Assembly: GCA_003184365.1 (NCBI GenBank)
Contig: NKYR01000120.1
Span: 42,523 to 106,522, forward strand
Source: Evernia prunastri
Lineage: Eukaryota > Ascomycota > Lecanoromycetes > Lecanorales > Parmeliaceae
Direction: 5' to 3'
DNA: 64,000 bases
Part shown: one piece after another, positions 11,923 to 23,941 of the stretch
How the letters are laid out: every line of letters starts with the position of its first letter
How positions within the stretch are numbered: position 1 is the first letter of the stretch
Translations under genes and position numbers: made by a program
The notes under the pieces: model-generated
What the model was told of the DNA's origin: nothing
Database searches by the model: none
Seen by the model: only the letters and a program-made list of their open reading frames with translations

Positions 11923-14582
11923 AAATGCGACGTATCAGGTTCCCGCCGGCAGCAATGGTAATGCTTTGCTTCAGACGGAAGGCGAAGATTATCTTCTTGT
12001 CAGGCTTCGCAGACGATCATTCCTGTGTACGCTACCTTCAGAACTTCGCGAGACCGTCTCTCGTAGGGTATGAGACTAACTGATGTCTTTTGGCTGCTTT
12101 CAAACTTTTTGTGTACCATTATACTCGAACCGGAAGTCGTCCAATAAGTTCTGTCCTTTGACGACCGGAATTGGAAAACATGGCGCAAGAAATAAAACTG
12201 AAAGCCATACATGCATGAATTGCTGAACAGACGAAGAATTTCGAAGGGCAGCTGAGTCTCTCCTTACAGAGAGGCGCTCCGGCATAGATCGTGGAAACGG
12301 AACTGCGTAGAGACGAGAACGACAGCCCTAGCGCTATCAAAGGCTGGCATCGCTGCCAGCCTCGTGACACAACATCTCTCTTTCTGAAATTTGCCCAAAT
12401 GCCCGCGTCACTCATGTCGCTTTAGTGGCGTGACCGAGTAAGCCCGTAAGTTCGATACAAACGATGAAATAAAATGTTTCCCAACAATCTCCACGTTGTC
12501 GACATGCCCTCTTTACCTTCAGGATTGAAAAGCTCGACCTCAACCCACCTGTCCGCGTGCCACGTCCTCGATGCACGAATTTGCCGAGGTCCCTCCACAA
12601 CCACACCACATTGTGTACGATCCGAAAAGCAGCTGGCTCAACAATCATATGCTTCAAAAACATCGGAATGGAGCTTCTCAGACCACAACACCCGTCTCTC
12701 GGCTTCATTCTGAACCGCCAGCTGAGTAGGGTAGAGAAGCCTGCAACCGGATATTATGCCCGGTATGGATGGAGCTGACGCCAAGAGCACTCGACGCCGT
12801 CTGTTCACACAACGCAACATAGCAGAGACAAAAAAAAACGATAACTGGTGGCACAAGACCTGGAACCAAGCCAGCGTGCTTGGGTCACACCACGAACCCC
12901 TTACCAAGCGACGACCTATCGGTCCGGTAGATTAGGGACTGACGGTTTCTTCCAGTACTGCTCTTGAAAAGCCAAGCTGGGATACTTCTTCTCTAGTCCC
13001 ATCGGCATCGATGTCGTGCAACGAAAGAACAACAATAGCTGCCTCAAGCCCGGAGACATTCGCTCGACCCGCGCCTCCCCCCTGCCGCTCGCCCCCGTCC
13101 GAAAAGAGGCATCTGCCTTCTTCCGGCCAGCCTCGCCCTCTAAGCCCGGTCGAGTTAGACTCGCGAGCAAAGAGGCGCACGGGCGTGGCACTGCGCATTC
13201 CAATTTCCCCGCTTTGGGCGTCCACACTTGACCAGCGTTTCTGCCTTCTTACAGTAGGTACATTAGTTGGAACCAATGCTAATAAAAATAGACAAGATTG
13301 CATCGTTGCTGCTTGCTGCTTTGCCGGCTGCCGAGGAATTCCCAATTGCGGACGCACAGTTACAAACATAACACAATGTCTCGATCGCCTAGAAAAAAAG
13401 GAAAGAGTAAATGGGGCAAGTGAGTGCGAAGGGTGGCTCGTACATACATACATACATACGAACCCTTGCCAAGATCAAAATCAACGCCGGAGGCGTGCCG
13501 TGTTTCTCCAAGCAACTAAGGTACCTACGTGAGTAAGCTACCAAGGCCAGCAAGCGAGCTCAGATATGGGATATGGAATCATGGAGAGCGAGAAAAAAAA
13601 TGAACCAAAGTAGGTAGAACCACAAGACGAAAAAACCCCCTCCCCCCCCGGTACCCGTCACCTGCTCCACGCCAAAAATTCAAGACAACAAAACACCATA
13701 GGTACTAGCAGCCACGCTCACCAATCCACCACGCGATGCGATAAGAGGAAAAACCCCCAACCTTCCCGCGCCAGCATATCCAAGCGCAACGAACCGATTG
13801 GTACCGCTCACGAGTTCCCCTTCTACCTTATCCTACCCTTTACCCTTACCCTAGTACTTTGGACGGGGACCCGTCGTCCACTCGGCCGCTCATCCCCCCA
13901 CCACCACTACGAGCGAAACCCCACTCTAACGGTTTTTGATTTTTTCCCAACGGTTTGCCGTCGGGACGAGGCGAAAAGCGGGAAAATATGTGTGTGGTGG
14001 GCACGCACACAACGTGTGGGAATTGTTTGGACCGTGACGGGAAAGGAAGGAAGGAAGGAAGGAAGGAAGGAAGGAAGGGGGAATATTTGATGCAATGCAA
14101 TGCGATGCGATACGGGGCCCATGAGTTTGTTATGCACAGCGCCTGGTTTCCGTTCAGTACCCATGTGGATAAGTTTTGCACCTTAATAAGCGACTCCCGG
14201 ATCCTAGTGGTTTTTAGGCTCCAGTTGCGGGTTTCTTTTCTGGCGCGGGGGGCAACGTGACATCGCTCGCGGAGTACCGTATACCGTACTTATACTGTGA
14301 TTGAAGAAGGAGTGAGGTTACATTGGACTAGGTAGTCGTCGGTACTCGAAGATAATGGTAGTGTACGAGAGGCCACCCAATCGTGGGGTCGTGTTCTCTC
14401 CCGTCCCATTAATCACTTGTAGGTAGGTAGGTATGTGGGGGAAATGTCTTGGAAAGAAAATCTAGGAACCGTATCTAAGAGCGGTGTGTTTGGTTTTGCG
14501 GTGCGTTATTCGAGATCGTCGCGAAGGCGGTAATTTTTTAACTGGGCGCAACTCAATCTTCTATTTCTATGATCTATCTCGC
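11923..14582. other. Intergenic or decayed sequence; no supported gene
   Basis: Several short minus-strand open frames at 12000-12900 look weakly protein-like but could not be joined by credible splice sites. From 13000 to 14570 the sequence is low in complexity (C-runs, TACA and GGAA repeats, AGGTACCT-type motifs), consistent with a long intergenic or promoter/UTR region beside the Myb gene's 3' end. Confidence 0.45.
14045..14078. repeat. (GGAA)n microsatellite
   Basis: About eight tandem GGAA units occur here. A shorter TACA/CATA tetranucleotide run lies at 13441-13460. Confidence 0.9.
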
Positions 14583-16047
14583 TCAGACTATCTCTATTGT
14601 GGTGATAACCTTTCGCCTAAACAGCAAATCTAAAACCTCGCTTCGGGTTTCCGGATCCAGGTTCTCTAGCGTCAGCACCGTCTTGCCCCTGTCCGTGGGC
14701 GGCGTCACTAGCGACGGGATGTCCTTGGACGAAGACGGTGTCGCCGTCTCCGTCACGTCTGTCAGCGTAGCCTGGCCCTCGAGGCTGCCAGGCGCCTGGG
14801 GGTGCTCGTTCATCGATAATAAGGCTTTGGACGTCGTTGGGCTGAGATTCATCCAAGAATCGCAACACATTGTGCCGCTTGTAAAAGGAAAGAGTGACGT
14901 GGAGCTGTTCGGTGACATGAGCACCGGTCTCGTCTTGTCGCCGTCGTGGTAAGGGTTCATAGTCGTAAAAATATCGTCGTGCCCTTGCGCAATCTGTGGA
15001 CCGTACTGCCCGAGTGTCCCCGAAAACAGCTGGGGGTCCAAACCCTCCATATGGTCCGCTTGTGTCCCTTGTGCGATCCATGCGTTGATGGCTTGATCGT
15101 CTATGGATGTGGTTGAGGCGTTATGTAAGTAGGAATCATCGTGCTTCACGCCGGTATCTGGGCTCGTCGGTATCAGATCCTGCATCGGCTCTGGTTCCGC
15201 TTGGGCGTGTTTGTCTTGTGTATGCATCGATGTCGAGGAGCTGGAGGATCGGGATTGCTTTTTCTTCTGCTGCCGAGCAAGCGATACATACCTATATTGC
15301 TCTTGATGTTAGCCTGTATACAGCTTCAGTCATCGGGGACTATGAGACGTCTCACCGATTGCTCAGGTCCAATCTTGATCTTCGAGGGAGGAACCTCTCG
15401 TGGATTAATTTCCAGTCATGACCGTAGCTTTGAACAGCTTCCGTGAGAGTAGCATCCTGTTTTCCACGATTAGTCGTCGAGGATATTGCAAAGCGAGTCG
15501 TAGTCTTACATCTTCCTCGGTCCATTCACTGCGTGAATTACTTGGATTGAGAGAGTTTCGCCATCGCTTGGCACACTCTGGACCCGCATCAGCTTGCTTT
15601 GGGTGAGAGATAACACGCATAGGTTGAAAACATACGGTCAGGGCTGCGGGTCCCAATGGTCTTGGATATATCAGTCCAACTGTTCCCAGCATCCAATTAG
15701 CTATTGACCTCAGGATAGGGCGACAGGTTCTGCTCACCGGCAGCCGTATTCTTTGACAGCTTGACAGAGAATTTCATCTTCACTACTGTCCCATGCACCC
15801 TTTCTCCACTTTTCGTCCATTTTCGCCCAACGTTTGCGGCAGTCGTCCTTGCTTCTGTCTCGAAAGGCTGCGGCGATCTCTGGCCAATATATTGGCTTAC
15901 CAGTACTCTCTGGCTCAAAACGTCAGTCTGAATAGTTCTGATCCCGTTTCTGATCCGACGCTTACTACACTCTTCAACTTTGAGTTGCAGGAGACTGTTC
16001 TCTGCAGGCGTCCACTTCCTAGGCGCTCTAGTAGATTGCGGAAGCAT
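14583..16047 (-). CDS. Myb-type (three SANT/Myb repeats) DNA-binding protein
   Basis: Six exons on the minus strand: 16047-15966, 15909-15738, 15679-15636, 15577-15510, 15456-15356, 15291-14583; introns are 53-64 nt and every junction keeps frame, giving 391 aa. The N-terminal half has three tryptophan-spaced Myb repeats: W12, W36, W55 (KWTPAEN, YWPEIAAAF, CRKRW); W67, W86 and QCAKRW; then SEWTEED with HDWKLI. After a Lys/Gln/Ser-rich linker, the C-terminal 230 residues are acidic, Ser/Thr/Pro-rich and probably activation or interaction sequence, ending in a conserved-looking segment (LENLDPETRSEVLDLLF). It is most likely a nuclear transcription factor. The Met at 16047 is the first ATG in frame. 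It lies 16 kb from the PKS cluster, so a role there would be speculation. Confidence 0.88.
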
Positions 16048-17850
16048 TTCAACCACGTTCACAAGCCAGTATCCGAGATAGTATACACAATAGAGGTCAC
16101 TGAGATGCTTGTAGCATCCACGAGTCCTTAAGTCTTGATTGCGTGATGAAGGGCAGGTGTGCTAGTTTAAGATCAAGACCCTCAACGGGCTGAGAAGGAT
16201 CGTTGTATCAAATGATAGAGCTGAAAAATCTTACTCCATCTCGCCGAGATGTAGTATCGTGGCAGTTAGGGTGGTCTGTTTTACACGTGCTTCCATAGGC
16301 AATAAATGATAAGGGAAAGCTTCGCCGCTACGGTCCGCGTGCCGTTCATTGCATTAAAATTGAGACGGATTCTTGTCATTCGCTGCCGTATCGCTGCTTA
16401 GAATACATATCTTAAGGCTGATGAATGAGGAAAAGACTAGCGTCGTTAGCGTCTCTAATTTTGGGATTGATAGGGGTCTGCGCGATGAGTCTACCCTGAC
16501 CTTACTCTCGGAAGGCGACCCCGTAGTGAACGCCCTAGAACTGGTTCCCGGGAGTCTAGAGACTGGAACTTCTGGGCTTGTGTTGGGCATGATAGGGATA
16601 GGATCCTAAAAGTTGGCTCAGGTCAGACGCTATTCCGAAGCATATCCAAGCGCGTTGTCCAAGTAATGATTCGGGCGCAAACCCTTCCATCGTTACCCGA
16701 GATATGGACGCAGCATTCTTGGCCTCCGTAATCCTGGTGCAGTAGTCCGGTAGTCAAAATCCTGGTGTGATCTCGCCCAACACTGGTGCCTTTCAAAGCT
16801 CCCTATGTGCAACAAAGGATTCTCTTTAATTGGTACTGTGGGGTTATGCAGCGTGGTCGTGCATACTGTAAAGTTGGTAGGCACGTAAAAAAAAATCCCC
16901 GGTTGAGGAGGCTAATGCTTCACCTACATCAATCGGAAGCGAGAAGGCTGCATAGACAGATTGAATTCGAGAACTCTGCATGTACGCCAAAGTTTGCCAA
17001 AACCGCATTGGTGCTTGGGTATGTAGGGTACGAAACCTTACGAGGATGAGGCCTGCGGGGTCGCAAGTAGTGATCCAATCCTGGGCTTTTCGACGAAGAA
17101 GATCTCCGGTGCAGGATGGTGCCACGCGAGTCGTGTGGCCCACGTGAGGCACAGCCAAATAACAGGGTACTGCTTTAAGCAAAGCCGTTGCCTTGAATCC
17201 TGATCGAGTTTCGTAAAGTTGCAATGAAGATTGTAGCCTGGAGTGGAGAAAGCCAACAGTCGTCAGAATGCCAGAGATAAGCACTAGGATTGAGCAAGGC
17301 TACGAGTATCGCATTTCACCTCTTGGATACACTGAGTGGTTGCAGATCATGAACAGGAAATGTGTACATCCAATTACCTACAGGATGCTCATGTTGGATA
17401 CGATGATACGAAGCCATTGAAGATGATACGAACACAACTACGCGTGCGGCGTTCTACCTTACCTACTCCAAACATCCCTCGATCCTGCCCCAGCCCCTCG
17501 CGCACCTAACCTCTTTGGGTCTAACATACCCGAGATGCTTGGCAGAACCTTATCCATATCTTGGCGTATGATATTCCAGCCCAGACAACTCACAGTCTCA
17601 GTGGCGCATTGCCAGCGCTTATAACCCCATCTTATGGCTTAGCCAGCGTGACACTTCGGTGCAACTATTGAGCCGGTCGCGAATGTTTGCAACGCTACAC
17701 TGAGCCCTTTTCATACCTCGCTAGAAAACTTAGGCGTACCGGCTGCGTCATTTTTAGGATTTTTCTTTTCGGTACCATTCCTTCAGAACCATCGTTGCTT
17801 CGCCAAAACCGCTTGACTGAACGGACAATCCATAGAAACATTCCGTATGC
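16048..17850. other. Intergenic, no supported gene
   Basis: It contains the Myb promoter and short open frames on both strands, the longest on minus at 17284-16844 (146 codons) without recognisable domain or codon pattern. I see no RNA gene. Confidence 0.45.
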
Positions 17851-18225
17851 TCAGCGAAGGAAGGATGATGTCACTAGGCACGCAAAGCACAGCAGGTGAG
17901 AAAAAGCATGGAGCCAAGCTCCCCCTAGCACATCGCCAGAGTTTCCTTGTCGAATCCTGGACACGGCTCGAACAAAGGGCCCCGCATGATACAGAGCGAG
18001 TGCGGCAGCGATCTGCTCCGAGAGAGCATCGTGCACTGCACGGTTCAGGACTATCGCCACAATGATGTTTGTAGTCAAGAGCAGAAGAGCGTATTGCCGT
18101 ATGACGCCATGGCTGTGTGGTTGAGGTGTCGAGAGCGTTGCTGAAGGACGGAGGAAGAAGTTGATAGATGCCGTTGTCTCGATGACGAGATGAAGGACGA
18201 GGGCAAATCTCATCGGAGACTCCAT
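17851..18225 (-). CDS. Small multi-pass membrane protein (hypothetical)
   Basis: The 124-aa frame from ATG at 18225 (MESPMRFALVLHLVIETTA) shows three to four hydrophobic segments: about residues 5-24, 45-62 (YALLLLTTNIIVAIVLN), 70-88 and 104-122 (AFSHLLCFACLVTSSFL). Short basic or polar loops separate them. The frame stays open upstream to another ATG at 18396, adding 57 Pro-rich residues; I prefer the internal start because the hydrophobic core begins there. It is a single exon. The pattern resembles small uncharacterised four-helix proteins annotated widely in ascomycetes, but no function can be stated. No neighbour gives a clue. Confidence 0.6.
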   Translation of the reverse strand: MESPMRFALVLHLVIETTASINFFLRPSATLSTPQPHSHGVIRQYALLLLTTNIIVAIVLNRAVHDALSEQIAAALALYHAGPFVRAVSRIRQGNSGDVLGGAWLHAFSHLLCFACLVTSSFLR

Positions 18226-18396
18226 TTTAGTCGCGAGACTGTGCCTTGGAGACAGTGGGTCGAAAAGGTTTGTGGAATATGTTGGTCTCGCCGGTGGAGG
18301 AACAGGTGGAGCCAAGAAACGCTGTAGTTGTGGAGGAGAGAGGAAGCACTGTGACAATGTCAACATTGATTGTATCCATGTTTTGTTACCAGGCAT

Positions 18397-18999
18397 CCAA
18401 TATTTTACAATGTATTATACTGTACTAAATCCGCTGTGGAATGGCATGATGATGTGAGACCAGGATGACTTGCAGTGAAGGATAAACTTTGAATCAGGAT
18501 GACGTGTACGGCAGGATTATTTACCAATTACTCCAGATAGGAAGTGTTAGGCTCCAGAGGCGTGTTACATCCGCAAAGTGTGTGTAGGAAGGGAGGTAGG
18601 TATCCAGCATATATATTTACGCCGGGACGGCGCGGTGTCAGAAGGAGGCTAGGATGCCGAGAAAACGGTATTGGCAATGAAGTCCTAGATCCTAGGACCT
18701 GAAGTACATATTGGGAGACACTTGTTGTGTCAGAGACGGCATGGCTGGATGATGCAGGGTCGGGGCGTATGAATAGATAAAATCGACTAAATACATAAGT
18801 TAATTAACCACGGATTGTTCCGAAAGTCCGCTAGATTTTAGAGTTTGGAAGCGTGGTAAGCCTTAATACCTTAGTGCTTATTCCCTTCGGCGCCAAGTTG
18901 TTCCTTTCCAGGCCTTCCCTTGCCCCAAATGTGAAAAACTTAATCGTTAAGCTATAAACTTCTCCTCCAATCCACCGAGATGTAAACAACAAGCACAAC
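18397..18999. other. Intergenic between divergent genes
   Basis: This holds the presumed promoters of the membrane-protein gene (left) and the TIP30-like gene (right). No motif stands out. Confidence 0.5.
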
Positions 19000-19939
19000 A
19001 TGCATCTCATTCTCACGGGCGCCACAGGCTTGGTGGGCTCTGCCTGCCTTGACCAAATGCTTACGGATGACTCCATCACTACCATCTCAATCCTCAGCCG
19101 TCGCTCTGTTCCCATGGCTGAAGGTCATACCAAAGTTAAAACCATACTACACTCCGACTTCGAGCAATACCCAGACGAGGTTTTGGAGCAGCTAAAAGGT
19201 GCCACGGGCTGTGTGTGGGCCTTAGGTGTCAGTTCCAACGATGTTAGTAAGGAGTAGGTGCATTAGCTTCCTTGGCACCCTGGACGAATCGCTTTCGCCA
19301 GTAGGCATGAGGCTGATGGTCATCTTGAAACCCAATAGGTTCTACGAAGAAATTACCGTGTCGTATCCCCTCGCTGGTGCGAGAGCCTTCGCGTCGCTAT
19401 CGGAGTCTTTCAATTTTGTCTATGTCTCAGGTAATCACAACAATGGCCCGAATCATGCATCTTCCCAGCTATCGAATTCTGAAATCCTCCATTTGGTTGT
19501 AACTTCCTGTTCCCTGCATACTGACCCCGCGCTGCTTTCAACAGGCGAAGGCGCCACCACAACACCGGGGCGCTTCACTCCTTTCTTCGGACGAGTCAAA
19601 GGTCGCATCGAAGCCGAACTGCAAGCACTTGGCACCCAGCCTGCATGCGCCTCCTTGAGACTCTACTTCCTCCGCCCCGCTGGAGTGGACCCTAAATTGC
19701 ACAAGGAAATCCACCCGTGGATTCCCAAATTGAAACCGGCGGGTAAAGCCATCGGCTACCCGGCAGTGTTCGCAATCTTGAGGACCGTGAATCCTGGTTT
19801 GCTCAGTCCGACTAGAGAGCTCGGGAGGGTGCTGGTTGAGTTGGCCATGGGAGACGGGAAGCCCTTGAGCGGCGAAGGGGTGGCTGCGGATGGACGGACG
19901 ATCTCCAACCTCGGTATGAGGAAGCTATCAGGTCTCTAA
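19000..19939 (+). CDS. NAD(P)-binding Rossmann protein, TIP30/HTATIP2-like
   Basis: Three exons: 19000-19253, 19339-19430, 19545-19939; 741 nt, 246 aa. The first residues MHLILTGATGLVGS carry the Gly-rich dinucleotide-binding loop (TGATGLVG, residues 6-13) of atypical short-chain dehydrogenases. Later blocks (VWALGVSSNDV, SYPLAGARAFA, FNFVYVSGEGATT, FFGRVKGRIEAEL, LRLYFLRPAGVD) match the TIP30-type arrangement, in which an N/Y/K-like set is modified. The first intron uses donor GTAGGT and the second GTAATC. The second is 114 nt with no in-frame stop, so retaining it would insert 38 residues rather than truncate. It is probably a cytosolic NAD(P)H-dependent or NAD(P)H-sensing protein; substrate unknown. 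Confidence 0.85.
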
Positions 19940-20455
19940 GCCTTCCAATGGGAGTGCTTGGAAATTGTAGACTTGGTCCTGTGCTCGAATCAGGGCCTTT
20001 CGTTCGTCAGTCTTACAAGCTTACGTTTAGGACTCGCTTGTGAACGATGATTACGGCAGAATAACACTTCGCGTGAAGTAGGTAGTATCTATCTGTCGAT
20101 CATTTTCTAAGATGCCGACGACGTCGACATTTGGTGCGAATCTTCCGGCAACTGTTATAGCCCCAGTCATCGTGATCCCACAGATTTCAGAATTCCGGTC
20201 TCTTTTCGGACTAGGGAGTGCTGGCCATAAAACGGACGAACTTTGCGCCGTTTACTCCGATTACTACTGGAGTGGGAATTCGCTTAAGAGCCCGACTGCG
20301 CCCGACTGAGCAACGCAAAAGAGATCAGGTACGGTGCCTCGGCATAACGTCGGAACTTTCAATTTCTTCTTTAGCTTGACTAATTGTCGTGTTTACGTCG
20401 CGTTGATTGAGCTCGAAATCTAGACAGGAAGATTGCACACCCTCAAGCGTCAACA

Positions 20456-21624
20456 ATGGGTAGCCAAGTGAGCCAGCTTTTCCCTCCGACCGCGAAGTTC
20501 ACAGAGAAAGAGGTTTCAGACCAGGCTGGCAAGGTACGAGACGCAGCGTGCATTTCAATATCACCGCCCCGGCCGTCAATCCCGGCAGCGTACGCTGACA
20601 GCTTGCCAGGTATTCCTCGTGACCGGCGGCGCCTCAGGCATCGGCTTGGAGCTCGTAAAGATCCTCTACGCGCATAATGCAAAGGTATACATCGCAGCTC
20701 GCTCGGAACAGAAAGCCTCCAAGGCCATAAGCACAATTGAAGCCAGCTTTCCCAAAAGCAAAGGCGAGCTGGTCTTCCACCACCTTGACCTCAACGACTT
20801 GACGCTGGTAAAACAGTCCGCCGAGTCGTTCCTCGCGCAAGAGAGCAGGCTGGATGTGTTGTGGAACAACGCGGGTGTGATGACACCCCCGCAGGGCTCG
20901 AAGACGAAACAGAACTACGAAGCCCAGCTTGGAACCAATTGTCTGGGCCCTTTCCTCTTCACGAAACTTTTGACGCCTCTGCTGGTTGAGAGTGCCAAAT
21001 CTGCGCCGCGAGGAGGCGTCAGGGTGGTTTGGCTCGCGTCGTCGGCTGCGGAAGTGATGTCGCCCAAGGGGGGAGTCGACCTGGCGAATCTTGATTACAA
21101 GAAGGATCAATCAGCTTGGCAAAAGTACGGGGTCAGCAAAGCCGGAAACGTACTGTACAGCAAGGAATTCGCCAAACGATACCGAGGCGATAATGTGCTC
21201 AGCGTGGTATGTACCAGACATTTTGATTTCTCTACGGGCTTCTCCAGGCTTACCGGTCTCTCGTGCAGTCTCTCAACCCCGGGTATCTAAAAACGGAGCT
21301 TCAGCGCCACATGTCCGGCCTCCAATCCGTCATCCTGGGCTTTTTCCTCCAAACCCCCATCCATGGCGCGTACACGGAGCTTTTCGCGGGATTGTCTCCG
21401 CAGATCACGCCTGAGAAAACCGGCGCATGGGGTACGTCCGCATCCAACCTTAGTTTGCGCCTGTATGTATACTGACCTGGCGTGATTCAGTCATTCCGTT
21501 TGGTCGGTTCGGTAATCTGAGAAAGGACCTCGAGGCCGCGGCCAAAACCAAAGGCGAAGGCGGAACGGGACGCGCGAAAGATTTCTGGGAATGGAGCGAG
21601 AAACAGGTGCAACCGTACCTGTGA
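20456..21624 (+). CDS. Short-chain dehydrogenase/reductase (SDR)
   Basis: Four exons: 20456-20533, 20610-21206, 21269-21431, 21491-21624; 972 nt, 323 aa, all junctions in frame. Classical SDR features are complete: cofactor loop TGGASGIG (residues 31-38), DLND (86-89), NNAG (112-115), active-site Ser at 170-171 (WLASSAAE), and Tyr199/Lys203 in YGVSK. Arg57 (AARSEQK) after the second strand suggests NADP(H). The layout resembles the retinol-dehydrogenase/WWOX-like group used widely in fungal secondary metabolism. It has no N-terminal signal and is presumably cytosolic or membrane-associated. The TIP30-like gene lies 0.5 kb upstream on the same strand. Substrate is unknown. It is 11 kb from the HR-PKS, so membership of that cluster is unproven. 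Confidence 0.9.
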
Positions 21625-23941
21625 GGTCATCATCTCGTGGGGTTTTTCTTGGTTATCGTGGTTTAAAAAACCGAGATTGTCGAAAGCGGGTGTTGGGAAT
21701 TTTAATACGCATTTTCTACTCTGCTCTTTGGATTTTTTTTAACTCATACTTCAAGCCGACAACCCGCATCGTGTCCTGGATCGTGCCGCTGCGTACCAAC
21801 TCCAAAGACGTGAATAGCGTAGAATGACCACATCCTCCCTCGAAGATGGCGTTGATGGGCCGTTACTATCATTCAAAAGGACCCTGAACATTCAAGACTG
21901 AAGCCATATACACACCCTTTTTAGACGCTAGGCCATCCGATGGAGATCGGACATGATTAGTCGGACACTTCTGAAGAGCTAACTCTAGAACGCTCAACGC
22001 CTGACTGCAAAGAAACTAGACGACATTCGCGCTGGACCTAGAGGGATGACTAAGTAAAGTAAAGGACCTCTTTTCCGCAACCGGAAAGTCTTATATTTTG
22101 GATCTATGTAAGCGAGAGAAAATTTGATTGACCGAGGTCAAAACATTGAAACAAACAAGGAACGAAGGGAAAAGAAAAAAAGAAAACAAGGACAGGCTTT
22201 AGACTACCTACCCCCCACCCTTAGGTAGTCTCGATTGTCAGAATCTGCCAACCTTGACACCCCTGTGAGGTCAAAATAAGGCTAAACCTCGGTCCCGGAC
22301 ATCTCCGTCGGTACTGAACGTCAAGCCAACCTTAGCGGAAGTCTATAGGTTTAATAAACGGTACTAGAACGGTGTATAGACGGTTATTTTCTTGACACGT
22401 ATTAGTGGCCACCTCCGCCTTTAGGCGATGAAGATTTTAATACGTTTCTGAGAAAAAACCGTGTTAAACTTTAATACGTAATTCTGTAGATACCGTCACT
22501 AAAGAGAAACCGTTCTGATACCGTAGTCATTCAGAAATATTTTACGAAGCTAGTGAATCAGCCTTCTTTGATACGATACCAGGGTTCAGAGTACCTACCT
22601 AGACTCCTAGGTACCCACCCTAACAGTCATTAGTTCCTACACCCTCCTGCCCGAAAGTAGGGGGAAGTCACCCTCGCGAGAAAATTGTCTAAATCGCTCA
22701 TTTTTGCACTCAAATTTAGAAGAGCGTTGATTTTTCTCGACATATGACACTTCCGAGTACTTGGCTTGGCATTTTTCTAATTATTTAATAGTAGATTATC
22801 GGTGTCTTAATTCTTCAAGTAGATTGTGGGTATCTTGGTTTTTTTGAAATAACCGTATCTTCAATAGAAACGTAATTTGATTAGAACGGATCTTCTACCG
22901 TACTAATAATAATACCGAATAATATTCATTATGTAGTAAAATTATAACGGTAATATAGTATCGCTACCTTGAGACCGCCAAAAGGCGGCTCCGCTAAGCG
23001 ATACCGTTCCAGTACCGTTCTTTGAACTCATAGACCTCCGCTAAGGAAAACAAAGAAAAATTCGCTTCGGACCATTCAGCGCCATGTGCGGGGCCTTGTA
23101 CTCTATCTTTATGTAATCGCACCCCTAAATTAACTTCCCACCATACCCAGCCTCCCCAGCCTTGCCTCCTTTGCCAAGTTGCATGGCACGCTTGAAACTG
23201 GCGAATGATGGCTGAGCGCGAATGGCGCCAGACGGATTACGGTTAGCTGTGCGAGATTGGCGTGGGATTCTGATGCAGTAACTTGATAGGGGCGTAGCGC
23301 GCCCGACTGAGCCCGACTGCAAGGGAAAATTTGGGTGGGTAGGTAGGTAGTCAATGGAGGAGATCGGTATTCCAAATCCTCGGGCAGGGATTCCATGCGT
23401 AGGTGTTCTTCGTTGACTGTTGCGCATACGAGTGAGTACGGCGGTGTCAACTCGGTGCAACAGATGTAAGCTGTGGTGGATGGGGTAGGCGAGGTGACAT
23501 TTGCTCCTGGGGTGGTTAGGTGAGATGGTGAGTAAGGGATTGTTAAGGTAAGGCTAATGGATCTGCTGGCCAAGATGCTAGGGAGTTCAAAGTAGAATGT
23601 TTAGCGAAAGTGCCAAGGCTGAAGGTATCAGAAGGACAGGCGGAGTCGGGATGATATTTCGTCCGACTCACCCTGCAACTGCAACAGACCCCTCTCACAC
23701 ACTGCTGCAGCTCACTTCGAGACATATTCCTTCGCTGCAGTGTTTGACAGACCTGAATTGTTGGCAAATACTGTAGCCATGCTCCTCTCAACATCCCAGA
23801 AAATAGTCCACTCTCGCTCTACTTCTTTTCATCGTTGGTTTTTGCGTTGAAGAATAATCAAAAACAACAGACATTCACTTTCCCACCCATTGACTCGCCT
23901 TTTCCTTTCAAACTTGCTTCAGCACAGTGAGAGTCCACGGA
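21625..23941. other. Intergenic, AT-richer centre; no supported gene
   Basis: A 10-bp inverted repeat (AGACTACCTA / TAGGTAGTCT) lies at 22201-22231. The part at about 22300-23050 is AT-rich with scattered ACCGT motifs and short inverted GC islands (GCCAAAAGGCGG near 22978), and may be a decayed repeat. No coding relic is readable. The last few hundred bases serve as the MFS gene's promoter. Confidence 0.45.

Noticed and set aside
13011..13532. Overlapping 173-codon frames on both strands
   Set aside because: No domain, splice signal or family pattern was found, and the two strands are equally open, as expected in GC-rich non-coding DNA.
14583..16047. Myb protein considered as the cluster's pathway regulator
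   Set aside because: It lies 16 kb away, and repeat-type Myb proteins are not the usual cluster-specific regulators (zinc-cluster proteins).
16844..17284. 146-codon minus-strand frame
   Set aside because: No recognisable domain, no convincing start context and no splice-linked continuation.
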